A stretch of 28,090 bases of DNA from an uncultured Parabacteroides sp. (lineage in GTDB: Bacteria; Bacteroidota; Bacteroidia; Bacteroidales; Tannerellaceae): the NCBI GenBank assembly GCA_934725305.1, contig CAKVBA010000035.1:1-28090 (forward strand). Reading direction: 5' to 3'. Shown in pieces: positions 16,879 through 25,586 of the stretch (position 1 is its first letter; each line of letters begins with the position of its first letter). The notes under the pieces are model-generated. The model saw nothing but the letters and a program-made list of their open reading frames with translations, did no database searches and was not told the DNA's origin. The position numbers were made by a program, and so were the translations under genes.

Positions 16879-19329
16879 CTATTGCTTTTTGTCCATAATC
16901 ACTTCGTCGTTTTCGTTCCAGCTATCGTCTGTATCAACCTTGCCATCCACGCTGCCCGTGTCAGGACCTCGCCAACCGTTGTAGCGGCGGGCACAGATCA
17001 CATTGAAGAAGCGGGAGCGCAAATCTACTTTTGCCTTTCCGTTCTTATCCTTGTTGGGCGAAAACAGCACCGACCAGCTTGTGCCCGACGTAACGCCTGC
17101 CGGGTCGTTCGTAGAAGGTGTGGAGGAGAAGAAGGTGTAGTATTCTTCCCGCCAATCAACTTTCACCATCCCTTCGAATTCCGAAGGATAATGTTTGGAT
17201 CCGCCACTGAGATGTCCGGCAATTGCCTGAAGCTCGGTGTAGGTGGGCAGATACCATAAGATTTCGTTATAGTCGATCTTGCCGTTGCCGTTGCGGTCGC
17301 GGTTTTTAGCCAACGCATAGCCCAATGCGATATCCGAAGGAATACCATCGGGATAGGCAGGCTTGATGCCGTTCTTGTCGCCCTGCACAGCTGTTTTATA
17401 CAGCTTACGGGTATTTGCCAGGCCGTTACAGGGTGCTCCATTCTTTCTGGGCCTTGAATAATACAGATCGTCATCGATCAGGTCGTTGATCAGGAAAGAC
17501 CAATACTGATGGAATCCCCACTGCATATTCTTCTTTTCCAGCACACGCTCCACATAGAATGTGTCCGTCACATGCTTGGCCAGATCGATGCAAAACCGAT
17601 CGCGTATCACCATCTGTGCCGGATACTGCTTAATCTCGACCACCTTCTCTTTTCCTGCCTGGTTGGTGAAGATCAGCTTACCTACACGTGACTCATAAAA
17701 GCCGTTCTCATTAGGACTTTTGAGAGCCGGAATATACTCATCTGTATGGATATAAAAATAGTGCAATCCGGCATCGCCATTCAAGCGGAATGCGGCCTGC
17801 TCCCGGCTCGGTTTGGCGCCGGCTTTGCGTGGCTTATACTGGTAGGAAGCAGAGACCTCCAACCAAGGTGTCAAATCAGGATCGGCCACACGCACAGACC
17901 ATTTGCTGGGCGAATAGAGAAGCGCCTGCGTCACATTGGGATGGGCATCCAGCACCTCATCGAAGTCGCCAAAGACGGTCAATCCTCCAATCGGGTTGGC
18001 ATCCACACGAGTATCACTCTTGTCGGCGTCGTAGATGCGGATCTGGTAGTTATAGACATGGTTTCGGCAGACATTAAAGTCTTTGTAGTTGTCCGAACCA
18101 AGGTACACATAATAGGTCGCATCAATGGGGTTGTCGCCTCCCAATACGTTCTTCTTCGTATAGACTCCTCTAATCTTCAGATAGGTGGCATAGCGGAAAC
18201 CTGCCTCTCCGGTGTTGACCGTGTAAAGACCATCATTCACGCCCGTGTTTCTCTTGAAAACCTTCTGGGCATCCTTGGCCGATTTGCCATTCTCTTTTCC
18301 TTTCTTACCGGCCAATCCGCGCTTGTGAATCTGCTGATAGAAGCGATACATGTCGGGATACCCATACTGGGCCGCTTTGTCAGGCTCTTTACCAATCAGC
18401 TCTTTCAGGTTCTCCCAATTGCTCACATCGTCATACACGCGACCCTGTCGGTTCTCGAACATCTTGAATGAGGCTTTGTAAGAGTCTTGTGCTCCAGCCG
18501 CACCTTTCACTATCTCAAACTCCAGGCGTTCTCCCTTGTTGAAGAATTGGCCCGAACGGTCGCTCTTGTCTGCCGCAACCACATACGAATAATCGCCGGC
18601 GCAGATATCTAATGAATCTAACAAGGCGCGATCCTTATGATGATAACTCCAATCTCCTTCCACACTGTCTGCTCCGCCGCCATCCAGCAGCATACTGCCC
18701 TTCGGGATGTTGAAAAGCGTCATTTCGCCAACGGCGAATCGCTCTCCCTGCCGGGTTGGTTCGAAGAAGACCTGGAAGTTGAGCTGAGCCGTCAGGCGTC
18801 TAATAGGGACAATGTATTCCTTCTCCAAATGTCCGGTAGAATTCAGTTTCAACGGGATAGAACCGCTCATGATGTGTTTACCGCTATAAGCGCCTTCCTG
18901 ACTCTTGATTGTGATGTATTTCGTCTTCAACTCGTCCAATGTGATTGATTCACTCTCAATCAACGTTGTTGCTATTATGGAGTCTCCTTCCGACAGGTTA
19001 CACAAAGCATAGATAGATTGTCCCTCTATGGCTGTCAGGTAGATATTGACCGAACGGTTATCCACCGTCAACTGCTGATAGACTTTGTTGAGCTGTTTTC
19101 CCTCTTTGTCAAACACGATGACCAATACACTCTCCAGCGACTCTTCGTCTTTACCTCCATCGGCACGGGTAACAATCACCGGAGCCTCTTCGGTGGAGAA
19201 GCGGAATGTAATCATTCCCTCCGTCACACCATCTCCCGGGTTTGCTCCCTCCTTGTCGAAATCGTCTTCGCAAGCGGGCAACAAGGCGAGAAGCATCGTC
19301 CATACTATATAATAGATATATCGTTTCAT
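16879..19329 (-). CDS. Fimbrillin-like lipoprotein with calcium-loop and C-terminal Lcl/DUF1566-like domain (candidate tip adhesin)
   Basis: An 816-aa lipoprotein (LLPAC, Cys20). Residues about 35-440 carry fimbrillin/DUF4906-like features: IMSGSIPL (153-160), IRRLTAQLNF (176-185) and CRNHVYNYQIRIY (421-433). Residues about 450-570 look like another beta domain. The C-terminal part (about 575-800) resembles the Lcl/DUF1566 (C-type-lectin-like) fold: ILWYLPTYTELQAI (690-703), YTFFSST (731-737) and FFNVICARR (784-792). Directly before the WYLP strand is DRNGNGKIDYNE (678-689), a textbook EF-hand-type calcium loop with ligands at positions 1, 3, 5, 9 and 12. The gene lies 12 bp behind its partner, which has the same kind of C-terminal domain. 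I infer a fimbrial tip or accessory adhesin whose lectin-like domain is stabilised by calcium. Confidence 0.8.
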   Translation of the reverse strand: MKRYIYYIVWTMLLALLPACEDDFDKEGANPGDGVTEGMITFRFSTEEAPVIVTRADGGKDEESLESVLVIVFDKEGKQLNKVYQQLTVDNRSVNIYLTAIEGQSIYALCNLSEGDSIIATTLIESESITLDELKTKYITIKSQEGAYSGKHIMSGSIPLKLNSTGHLEKEYIVPIRRLTAQLNFQVFFEPTRQGERFAVGEMTLFNIPKGSMLLDGGGADSVEGDWSYHHKDRALLDSLDICAGDYSYVVAADKSDRSGQFFNKGERLEFEIVKGAAGAQDSYKASFKMFENRQGRVYDDVSNWENLKELIGKEPDKAAQYGYPDMYRFYQQIHKRGLAGKKGKENGKSAKDAQKVFKRNTGVNDGLYTVNTGEAGFRYATYLKIRGVYTKKNVLGGDNPIDATYYVYLGSDNYKDFNVCRNHVYNYQIRIYDADKSDTRVDANPIGGLTVFGDFDEVLDAHPNVTQALLYSPSKWSVRVADPDLTPWLEVSASYQYKPRKAGAKPSREQAAFRLNGDAGLHYFYIHTDEYIPALKSPNENGFYESRVGKLIFTNQAGKEKVVEIKQYPAQMVIRDRFCIDLAKHVTDTFYVERVLEKKNMQWGFHQYWSFLINDLIDDDLYYSRPRKNGAPCNGLANTRKLYKTAVQGDKNGIKPAYPDGIPSDIALGYALAKNRDRNGNGKIDYNEILWYLPTYTELQAIAGHLSGGSKHYPSEFEGMVKVDWREEYYTFFSSTPSTNDPAGVTSGTSWSVLFSPNKDKNGKAKVDLRSRFFNVICARRYNGWRGPDTGSVDGKVDTDDSWNENDEVIMDKKQ

Positions 19330-19341
19330 ATTGCTAATTGT

Positions 19342-21678
19342 TTATTGTGCATAACAGGCTTGACGGGCATAAAAGAGATTTTCCTTTCTCTTGTCGTCCC
19401 AAGTTGCTTTATTCTTTTTCAGACTATAGATACCGGCCGCCGCTCTCCACTGATTTTGCCACTCGTTAGAGGTCCAGTAGAACTGGTCTTTCTTGATATG
19501 GGCCTTCTCTTGGTTGTGATAGGCCGCGAAGAAAGGCAGCAGCTCGTCGCGTGCCGCCAGATACCAAAACGCCTGACCCTCTTCATAGTGGTCTATATCA
19601 AGCTCTATGCCGTATGCGCCCAGTCCGCAACGCTGCACGGCGCAATCTTTAAACGACTTATGCCAATGCTTTATCAAGTATTCATAATTCTTCTTTCCAT
19701 TGCCCCAGGCCGGTGTGATGGGGAACGATTTCCAATAACCCCATCCCATGGTGATGGCCGTGTTTGGGATCTCTTCGCCTGTCACCGGGTCACGCTGTGT
19801 TCCAACGTCGAAGCGGCTAAAGCCACGGTAGCCATTATCGTCACTTTCCATCTTTACGATCAGTGCATTGTATTGCGTCACCAGCAAGTCGGTCGAAGCC
19901 TCGTCAACCTTATTGCCGTTTTTGTCTTTAGCGGTCAGGCGAAGGATAATCGTACGTGTCTCTTTGCCTTGTTGCCAAGCGGCCACACTTGCGTAATCGT
20001 GCATCCTGAGTGCGATGCGCTGTTCGCCACGACCTTCTATTTCTGTCACGAAGTTCCCTTGTTTTTCGTCCCAAAGATCAATCCAGAACTCATCTTCGGC
20101 GGCGGAGCCTTCCGCGTTGACCACCTCCAGTTTCCAGTCGCTATACAAGATGGATGCGCTGATGTTAATGTAGTTGTCCGACGAACCCATGCTGTCGAAG
20201 ATGTAAAAGTCGTCGTCCTCTCCTTCCGGTTCGGTCTTGAACTTATTGCCATCCTTATCCAGCCACGACATCAGTGGGACAATGGGTACGGCTGGAAACT
20301 CTACGTGGATACTATCCTGCTTCCACGACTCGGGACTCACGGTTACTTTGGTACCTGCCAGGCTTTCCGGATAGTCGCCCGATGTATTGTCGTTGTCTAA
20401 TTTGTGCCCGATATGGTAAATCACATTGGGTAAAAGATCATACGCCTTCTGATTTCCCTTCCCTTCGTAGATGGCCGGGAACGATTTAATCAAGGTTGCC
20501 GCCACACCGTCATCCGGTCCTTTTCCCTCCACAATATGATTCTCATTGCTAGATGTATCATCATATTCATAGCCCAACAACTCCACCGTTAGTGTAGCGG
20601 TAGTGTCTTTATTTTGGATAGGCAGCACATAGGTTCCCATCAAAATGGTGTTGGGCAATTGCTTCCGTTCCTCCAGATGAGCAGTCGGTATCTGATACAA
20701 GGGATCGCCTTTATCCGGAGCGGGCGCTTGTGCCTTGAAGTTCATCAAATTAAATTCGCAGAGAGTCCGGCTGATTTCTTTCCCCTCAACCGGCTGACCG
20801 AAGTCGTCTTGCGCGGGCTTTCCTCCGTCTGACAATTTCCGCATCAGACTGATTTGTCCGTTTTGGGTCGTATGTAGGCTCAGGCGGACATTGGTGACCC
20901 GATAAGGGGTGTTTTCCACATTCAGTTTATAAGGAATATCCGAGAAGTAACAAAGCACACCTGCCACACGGCGACGCAATTCCACCTGCACGACATTCAA
21001 CCGGTCGGGTGTGAAGTCGAACGCCTGCCAACCGGCAAAAAGCTCCGAATGGGCAATATCGGGCTGGCCATAGGTGATTATATCTTTATCTTGTTTCTCT
21101 CCACTTCCTGCTAAGTCATTCTCATAAGCAGAAGGTTTGTCTTTGGGCTCTTTGGCAAAAACGGCTTGGGCTTCAGCCAAAGTAGCACCCTTTTGGGCAA
21201 AAGCAGGTTTCTTGTTTGCCTCGTCGTAGGTCAAGCCATACGTTTCGCCCGACGCGTCGTCTAAGCCGACGCATAATATCATATATTTACCGGGAACAAA
21301 GAATATCTGTTCCTCTGGCAACTGCAGTTTAAAGGTTTCGGTTTGTGATATTCCCGGTCCATAATTACTGTCCGCTGAGGGATTCCAAGTGGTGTTTTCT
21401 TTCTTCAGTAACTGGGAAGATACGACCTTGGTTGTTTTAGGGTCGATTGTGGTTGTGGTTGAATCACCACAATAATACAGAATCGCATAGACGCTTTTCA
21501 CGTGGTGCAAACTGGCTTGGCTATAGAGATCTGTCTTGGTTTCCAACTGCCCGGTGGTTAACTCCACGACAATCCCCTTCTCGGGAACGGGTTCCTGAGA
21601 AATATCTATCGAATCGTCGGAACAACCCGCAAAGAGGCAGGTCAGGAATATCAGGATTAAGAGGCTTATCTGTTTCAT
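19342..21678 (-). CDS. Fimbrillin / Lcl-DUF1566-like fusion lipoprotein (candidate tip adhesin)
   Basis: A 778-aa lipoprotein (LFAGC, Cys19). Residues about 35-465 are clearly related to the major fimbrillin next door: SELFAGW matches GEIFSGV, RRRVAGVLCYFSDIP (235-249) matches KRQVAGVMGYFNRIP, FGQPVEG matches YGQPVDR, and GTYVLPIQN matches GNFVIPFEN. The module ends with KVTVSPESW (444-452), the typical terminal strand. A second beta domain (about 465-605) links to a C-terminal Lcl/DUF1566-like domain (about 640-778) with WYLAARDEL (705-713), FYWTSNEW (733-740) and YARQACY (770-776). It is thus a pilin joined to a lectin-like head, as expected for a tip subunit. It is separated from the fimbrillin by 187 bp with a hairpin, and lies 12 bp before the next gene. 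Confidence 0.82.
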   Translation of the reverse strand: MKQISLLILIFLTCLFAGCSDDSIDISQEPVPEKGIVVELTTGQLETKTDLYSQASLHHVKSVYAILYYCGDSTTTTIDPKTTKVVSSQLLKKENTTWNPSADSNYGPGISQTETFKLQLPEEQIFFVPGKYMILCVGLDDASGETYGLTYDEANKKPAFAQKGATLAEAQAVFAKEPKDKPSAYENDLAGSGEKQDKDIITYGQPDIAHSELFAGWQAFDFTPDRLNVVQVELRRRVAGVLCYFSDIPYKLNVENTPYRVTNVRLSLHTTQNGQISLMRKLSDGGKPAQDDFGQPVEGKEISRTLCEFNLMNFKAQAPAPDKGDPLYQIPTAHLEERKQLPNTILMGTYVLPIQNKDTTATLTVELLGYEYDDTSSNENHIVEGKGPDDGVAATLIKSFPAIYEGKGNQKAYDLLPNVIYHIGHKLDNDNTSGDYPESLAGTKVTVSPESWKQDSIHVEFPAVPIVPLMSWLDKDGNKFKTEPEGEDDDFYIFDSMGSSDNYINISASILYSDWKLEVVNAEGSAAEDEFWIDLWDEKQGNFVTEIEGRGEQRIALRMHDYASVAAWQQGKETRTIILRLTAKDKNGNKVDEASTDLLVTQYNALIVKMESDDNGYRGFSRFDVGTQRDPVTGEEIPNTAITMGWGYWKSFPITPAWGNGKKNYEYLIKHWHKSFKDCAVQRCGLGAYGIELDIDHYEEGQAFWYLAARDELLPFFAAYHNQEKAHIKKDQFYWTSNEWQNQWRAAAGIYSLKKNKATWDDKRKENLFYARQACYAQ

Positions 21679-21747
21679 CGTGTCGGAAACCTTTCTTACA
21701 ATTATTTGTTCTTGTCTTTTGTACTAATAGATATCATACATATTCTC

Positions 21748-21788
21748 ATAAGGTGCGTCTGTTGTAGTAGTAAATGACACACCGCCTC
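21748..21788. repeat. Short imperfect inverted repeat upstream of the first pilin-lectin fusion gene
   Basis: GGTGCGTC (21752-21759) and GACACACC (21776-21783) pair at 7 of 8 positions. The arms recall the terminal repeats of the element at 6898-7016 (GGTGCGTCATA), so it may be a decayed relative. It lies in the leader of the downstream subunit genes. Confidence 0.35.
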
Positions 21789-21798
21789 ATAAGGAGAT

Positions 21799-21836
21799 AG
21801 AGACTGTATCAAAACAGTCATTCTGACACAGTCTCT
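21799..21836 (-). terminator. Hairpin after the major fimbrillin gene (candidate partial terminator or mRNA stabiliser)
   Basis: On the minus strand AGAGACTGTGTCA pairs with TGATACAGTCTCT: 13 positions with one mismatch, loop 12 nt, starting about 30 nt after the fimbrillin stop. No T-run follows, so full intrinsic termination is unlikely. Its position between the abundant stalk subunit and the accessory genes suits differential expression. Confidence 0.55.
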
Positions 21837-21865
21837 CTATAAAAGCATTATTTAGATAAAGGAGA

Positions 21866-23311
21866 TTATTCAATTTCCATATTGTGGATGAATTCCCACT
21901 GATCGTTGATCTTGATAATCAATTCCTGATCTTTATCCAGTGGCTGTGGTTTATCAGGATCTACACCCGGATTAGTCGGAGTATCACCGCTACCACGTTT
22001 ACCTACCTGATACAGGTGGTTACGATAAACGTTGTAAACCTTATCGCTATCGCCTTTTACTTTATTCTGTGACAACAGATCCAACTTCACATCCCATGCT
22101 TTCAATACATCACCGTTTTCAGCCAACAACTGCAATTCGAATGTATTATTGCCGCTATTCTTAATTGTACTGTTTTCGAAAGGAATAACAAAATTACCAG
22201 CAAATACAGAACCATCCGCTACAGTAACATTTGTTGAGTTGGAAGCATCCAAAGCATTGTGCCATCCCTTTACATTACCTAACAACTCTGTACCATCTTC
22301 AGTTGTTATTAATGCATCATCAGACCATTTTTCGAATGCGTTATTGTCGCCTTTTTCCCAAGTAAACCATTTCTTCAAATCGATTTCATAAACGGTATAA
22401 GCCTCTTTTCCATTCTTAAATTTAGCATCAGAAGTTGTTTCAGAATTAAAACCATTTACTACAGATTCAATTCTGCGGTCAACCGGCTGTCCGTAAGTAG
22501 CATCATCCAACTGGTCAGACAATGCAGTTGTCAAATCCAAAGCCTTGTTTCTAACAGCAGAAACCAAACGGATCTTAGTAACAGTAGTTCCATTTACAAC
22601 AGCAGGAATACGGTTGAAATAACCCATCACACCGGCTACCTGACGTTTCAACAATACAGTAGTAGAGAAACCACCTTGAATAGTGAATTCAATCGGAGTA
22701 GAAACACCTGAGAAGATTTCACCAGCAGGAGCATTATTTACAATATCAGCTGTCTGCATAAAACCATTACCCGGCTGAGAAGCTACGTTCCAAGTAGTGT
22801 TTGCCCACTTCGTAACATTAAACAACTGACTAACATACTTGTCATCTTCTGCTTCATTTCCCAATTCAATCTTAAACGGAGCCGGAGTAGCCTTCAAGTC
22901 AGATTCGTCCTGACCTACAGCCAAGATAATGTATTTTGAGTAGTCAGTACCCAATCTATTTTCTCCTGTCAACTTCAGCTCCTTCTTACGACCATATACA
23001 TAATCATCAGAAGTGTTGTTCCAATTTGAAATAAGAGGTAATTTCTTAACAAACTCATATTGTACTCCGTCACCTTTGATACCAAACACCAACAACTGTA
23101 CGTCGGTTACCTGCTCAGCTCCCTTGTTAGTTGTACTATACAAAGGACGAGACTTTGTGCTCAACACATCGGTGTCCTGCATGTCCAAAACGATTACCTG
23201 ATCACCCTGAGCGATTTCCGGCATAGAAGCAGAATCGCCATCATTGCTACAAGAGCTGAATGCCAACAGACCGAACGCTGCAGCAGCTCCTAAGAAATAA
23301 TTCATTTTCAT
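21866..23311 (-). CDS. Major fimbrillin (Mfa1/FimA-type structural pilin precursor)
   Basis: A 481-aa pilin precursor, read from MKMNYFLGAAAA at 23311; an in-frame ATG eight codons upstream gives a poorer signal. The signal ends in LLAFSSC (Cys21), so it is exported as a lipoprotein and, as known for Mfa1/FimA, is probably cleaved later by an Arg/Lys-type protease; STKSRPLYST, about 30 residues after Cys21, is a candidate site. Family strands: KRQVAGVMGYFNRIP, YGQPVDRR, GNFVIPFEN and VYRNHLYQVG (429-438). A Pro/Asp-rich linker then leads to the final strand IKINDQWEFIHNMEIE. It follows the anchor gene by 45 bp and is followed by a 187-bp spacer with a hairpin. I call it the stalk subunit from its position, its lack of extra domains and its similarity to the pilin part of the next gene. 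Confidence 0.85.
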   Translation of the reverse strand: MKMNYFLGAAAAFGLLAFSSCSNDGDSASMPEIAQGDQVIVLDMQDTDVLSTKSRPLYSTTNKGAEQVTDVQLLVFGIKGDGVQYEFVKKLPLISNWNNTSDDYVYGRKKELKLTGENRLGTDYSKYIILAVGQDESDLKATPAPFKIELGNEAEDDKYVSQLFNVTKWANTTWNVASQPGNGFMQTADIVNNAPAGEIFSGVSTPIEFTIQGGFSTTVLLKRQVAGVMGYFNRIPAVVNGTTVTKIRLVSAVRNKALDLTTALSDQLDDATYGQPVDRRIESVVNGFNSETTSDAKFKNGKEAYTVYEIDLKKWFTWEKGDNNAFEKWSDDALITTEDGTELLGNVKGWHNALDASNSTNVTVADGSVFAGNFVIPFENSTIKNSGNNTFELQLLAENGDVLKAWDVKLDLLSQNKVKGDSDKVYNVYRNHLYQVGKRGSGDTPTNPGVDPDKPQPLDKDQELIIKINDQWEFIHNMEIE

Positions 23312-23356
23312 TACTTTGAATTTTAAGTTAAACATTATTTATTATGAAATAAACTC

Positions 23357-24274
23357 TTAATCAATCTCCAACGAATGCAACAGTTCCCAGTTGTCGTTGA
23401 TGAGAACATAGATAGAGAAGCAACAACAACACGGAGCATAGACATAGCGCAACACCGTCAGTTCGTTTCGGCTGATTGTGAGGCCGACAGCCTCCGGAGC
23501 CACCCAGTTGTCGCTCTTCGCATTGTCGCCCACATAGAAACGAATATTGAAGAGCGATTCGATCGGTCCGGTTGATGGAGCCAACAGCGTTTTCGTTACA
23601 ATCTTCTCCGGCTGCTCCCACACGGTCGGGATATGAAACAAGAGCGAACCCGTATAATCGAACCGGCTGTTCACATGTCCCGTAATGGACGAAATCTCCT
23701 TCTCGGAATAGCGATAGGCATACGGCATATTCTCTACCGCCACAATCAGCTTACCCTTCACACGCTTCATACCCAAAGTGTAGGCATAATTCATCTCGTT
23801 ATAGACCAACGTGTCGCTGGCAAGATAGACATCCGCTCCCTCTATCAGGTTGGGATGCAAATCCAGTTCTGCGAAGTTGCCGCCCAGCGATTCCGTCTCC
23901 TTCGACAAGTTTCCCCACGCCGTCAGCAGATAGCGTCCGAAAGGAAGCTCTTCCGGTACGGGAATCGTAACCGTCTGACCATCGCCCTCTACCGCTTTCA
24001 ACGGCTGTTCCACAATCACCTGGCCCGTTTCGGCATCGGTCAACCGATATTGCAAGGAGGAAACATAGCTCGCAAAAGGCAAATCCTCGCGACGGATTTC
24101 CTCAAAGCCCAAACGGCTGGCCGCCTTTATATTCGCATAGTTCTTATCTGTAACCTCCAACTGGATGGCCAGCGGCGGACACTTTTCCAGCTCATCGCGG
24201 ATACATCCGCTAAAGAGCGTCATCGCCAATCCGCCCAGCAGCGTTATCCCATGAAAATATACTCTTCCTCTCAT
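23357..24274 (-). CDS. Mfa2/FimB-type anchor lipoprotein
   Basis: A 305-aa lipoprotein with LFSGC (Cys24) followed by the hallmark spacing C-x-x-D-x-L-x-x-CPP (24-34), typical of the Mfa2/FimB family that anchors fimbriae in the outer membrane and limits their length. Later strands include GRYLLTAWGN (113-122) and MKRVKGKLIVAVEN (169-182). The C-terminus ILINDNW-type strand (VLINDNWELLHSLEID) closely mirrors the end of the adjacent fimbrillin. Unusual: four consecutive cysteines at 282-285, encoded by TGT-type triplets. The start ATG overlaps the preceding gene's stop (ATGA) with GGAGAGG before it, so the two are translationally coupled. It lies directly before the major fimbrillin, whereas mfa2 in P. 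gingivalis follows mfa1. Confidence 0.88.
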   Translation of the reverse strand: MRGRVYFHGITLLGGLAMTLFSGCIRDELEKCPPLAIQLEVTDKNYANIKAASRLGFEEIRREDLPFASYVSSLQYRLTDAETGQVIVEQPLKAVEGDGQTVTIPVPEELPFGRYLLTAWGNLSKETESLGGNFAELDLHPNLIEGADVYLASDTLVYNEMNYAYTLGMKRVKGKLIVAVENMPYAYRYSEKEISSITGHVNSRFDYTGSLLFHIPTVWEQPEKIVTKTLLAPSTGPIESLFNIRFYVGDNAKSDNWVAPEAVGLTISRNELTVLRYVYAPCCCCFSIYVLINDNWELLHSLEID

Positions 24275-25581
24275 CTTTCCTCTCCTTTCCGGCTGTCAGC
24301 AGACAACCATTCATGCTCCAACACCGCCAAATTGTTCTTCCCAATCTCCGAATCCGGATAATAGGCAAGCAGCTTGCGATATACCTCAATCTTCTCCGCC
24401 AACGAAGGCATCAGCTCTGCCACACGGAAGAACTCATCTTCGCTGAAAGCATCCGGACGGATGGCATACATCTGTAGCAGCTCCTCATTAGAGACAAAGC
24501 TCTTCAAGGTGTAGTTATAGCGATATTCCACTTTGCGGTCGCGCTGCAAATAGTTCTTACAGATGCGATCCCAGCAAGAGAGACGGCGGATTTCACGCTC
24601 CTGCACATCATCGTTGTTGCCATCGGCCGGGAAGCGCTTCAAGATTGCCTCCACATCTGCGGCGTTCGGGTCGCCGGCTTCGCGCATCGCCTCCAACACC
24701 GGCTGCCATCCTTCGGGACGGACATCGGCCAAAATCAGTTTCTCCACTTTCGGCGCTATGTTCATCCAGCTGAGCAGCCACTGCTTAGCAGCCACGGCTC
24801 GCTGATAGGCCAAATTGGTATTGAAGGCAAACGGTCCGTCGGCTGATGCCATTCCAACAATATGTATGGCATGTATGTCTGCCAATGAATCTTCCAAAAT
24901 AGGGCGCAACGTCTTCTCCATCTTCTCCAGCTCGGCCCGGTTGTTGCCCAGCGAACTGTCTATATTCGAACGGTTGATGACAAACTGCAAAGCAGCCACG
25001 CCTTTTCCCTCCATCACCTTCGGACGCATCGCCATCATCGGCTGAATCCAGCGGAGTGAAAAAGTATCCACCGGCTCCGACGGACGGATTTTCGCCACAA
25101 ACAGCGTATCGACATTTCCGCATGAGAGACAGCCTTCGATAGAAACCAACGCATCCACATAGCCATCTTCCATCCCTTTCGGAACGACTATCGAGGTTTC
25201 ATAAGGAATCTCCACCTTTTTAGACCAGCGGTCGACACGAAACGCCTTGTCCGAAAGAGTATCGACATAGCCTTCCAACACGCTCTTACGATACAATTTA
25301 CGGGTATAGACCGGAGCGTCAACAGCCACAGGCTCATACACATCCGCCACTTCGCCCTCGGCTGTTACCAAGCGGGGCATAATAAGCAGACGTCCTCTCT
25401 TTGACAAGTAATCCACCGGAACCTGAAACTTCGTCTTCACCGTTCCACGGCTCGAAGGATCCAACGCCACTTCTGCCTCTTTGGGAGAGACAGAGATATG
25501 GGAAGTCTTGACCGACGAGCAGCCTCCAAGTAGCCCCACAGAAAAAAGCAGGACTGATATTTTATATGAATTAAGCTTCAT
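24271..25581 (-). CDS. DUF3868 / OmpA-like outer-membrane lipoprotein of the fimbrial operon
   Basis: A 436-aa lipoprotein (LLGGC, Cys21). The N-terminal half (about 25-180) is beta-rich, with the SVSPKEAEV and PVDYLSKRGRL pattern I associate with DUF3868. Residues about 195-390 are OmpA-like: IHIVGMASADGP (239-250) followed by NTNLAYQRAVAAKQWL (254-269), the usual N-x-x-L-x-x-x-RA helix. OmpA-like domains often bind peptidoglycan, so this could be a periplasmic anchor for the fimbrial base. The last about 60 residues look helical (TPR-like, YRKLLAYYPDSEIGKNNLAVLE). It lies 5 bp after the DUF3575 gene and overlaps the anchor gene by 4 bp, so the three form a tight unit at the front of the operon. 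Confidence 0.85.
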   Translation of the reverse strand: MKLNSYKISVLLFSVGLLGGCSSVKTSHISVSPKEAEVALDPSSRGTVKTKFQVPVDYLSKRGRLLIMPRLVTAEGEVADVYEPVAVDAPVYTRKLYRKSVLEGYVDTLSDKAFRVDRWSKKVEIPYETSIVVPKGMEDGYVDALVSIEGCLSCGNVDTLFVAKIRPSEPVDTFSLRWIQPMMAMRPKVMEGKGVAALQFVINRSNIDSSLGNNRAELEKMEKTLRPILEDSLADIHAIHIVGMASADGPFAFNTNLAYQRAVAAKQWLLSWMNIAPKVEKLILADVRPEGWQPVLEAMREAGDPNAADVEAILKRFPADGNNDDVQEREIRRLSCWDRICKNYLQRDRKVEYRYNYTLKSFVSNEELLQMYAIRPDAFSEDEFFRVAELMPSLAEKIEVYRKLLAYYPDSEIGKNNLAVLEHEWLSADSRKGEER

Positions 25582-25586
25582 GCCGA

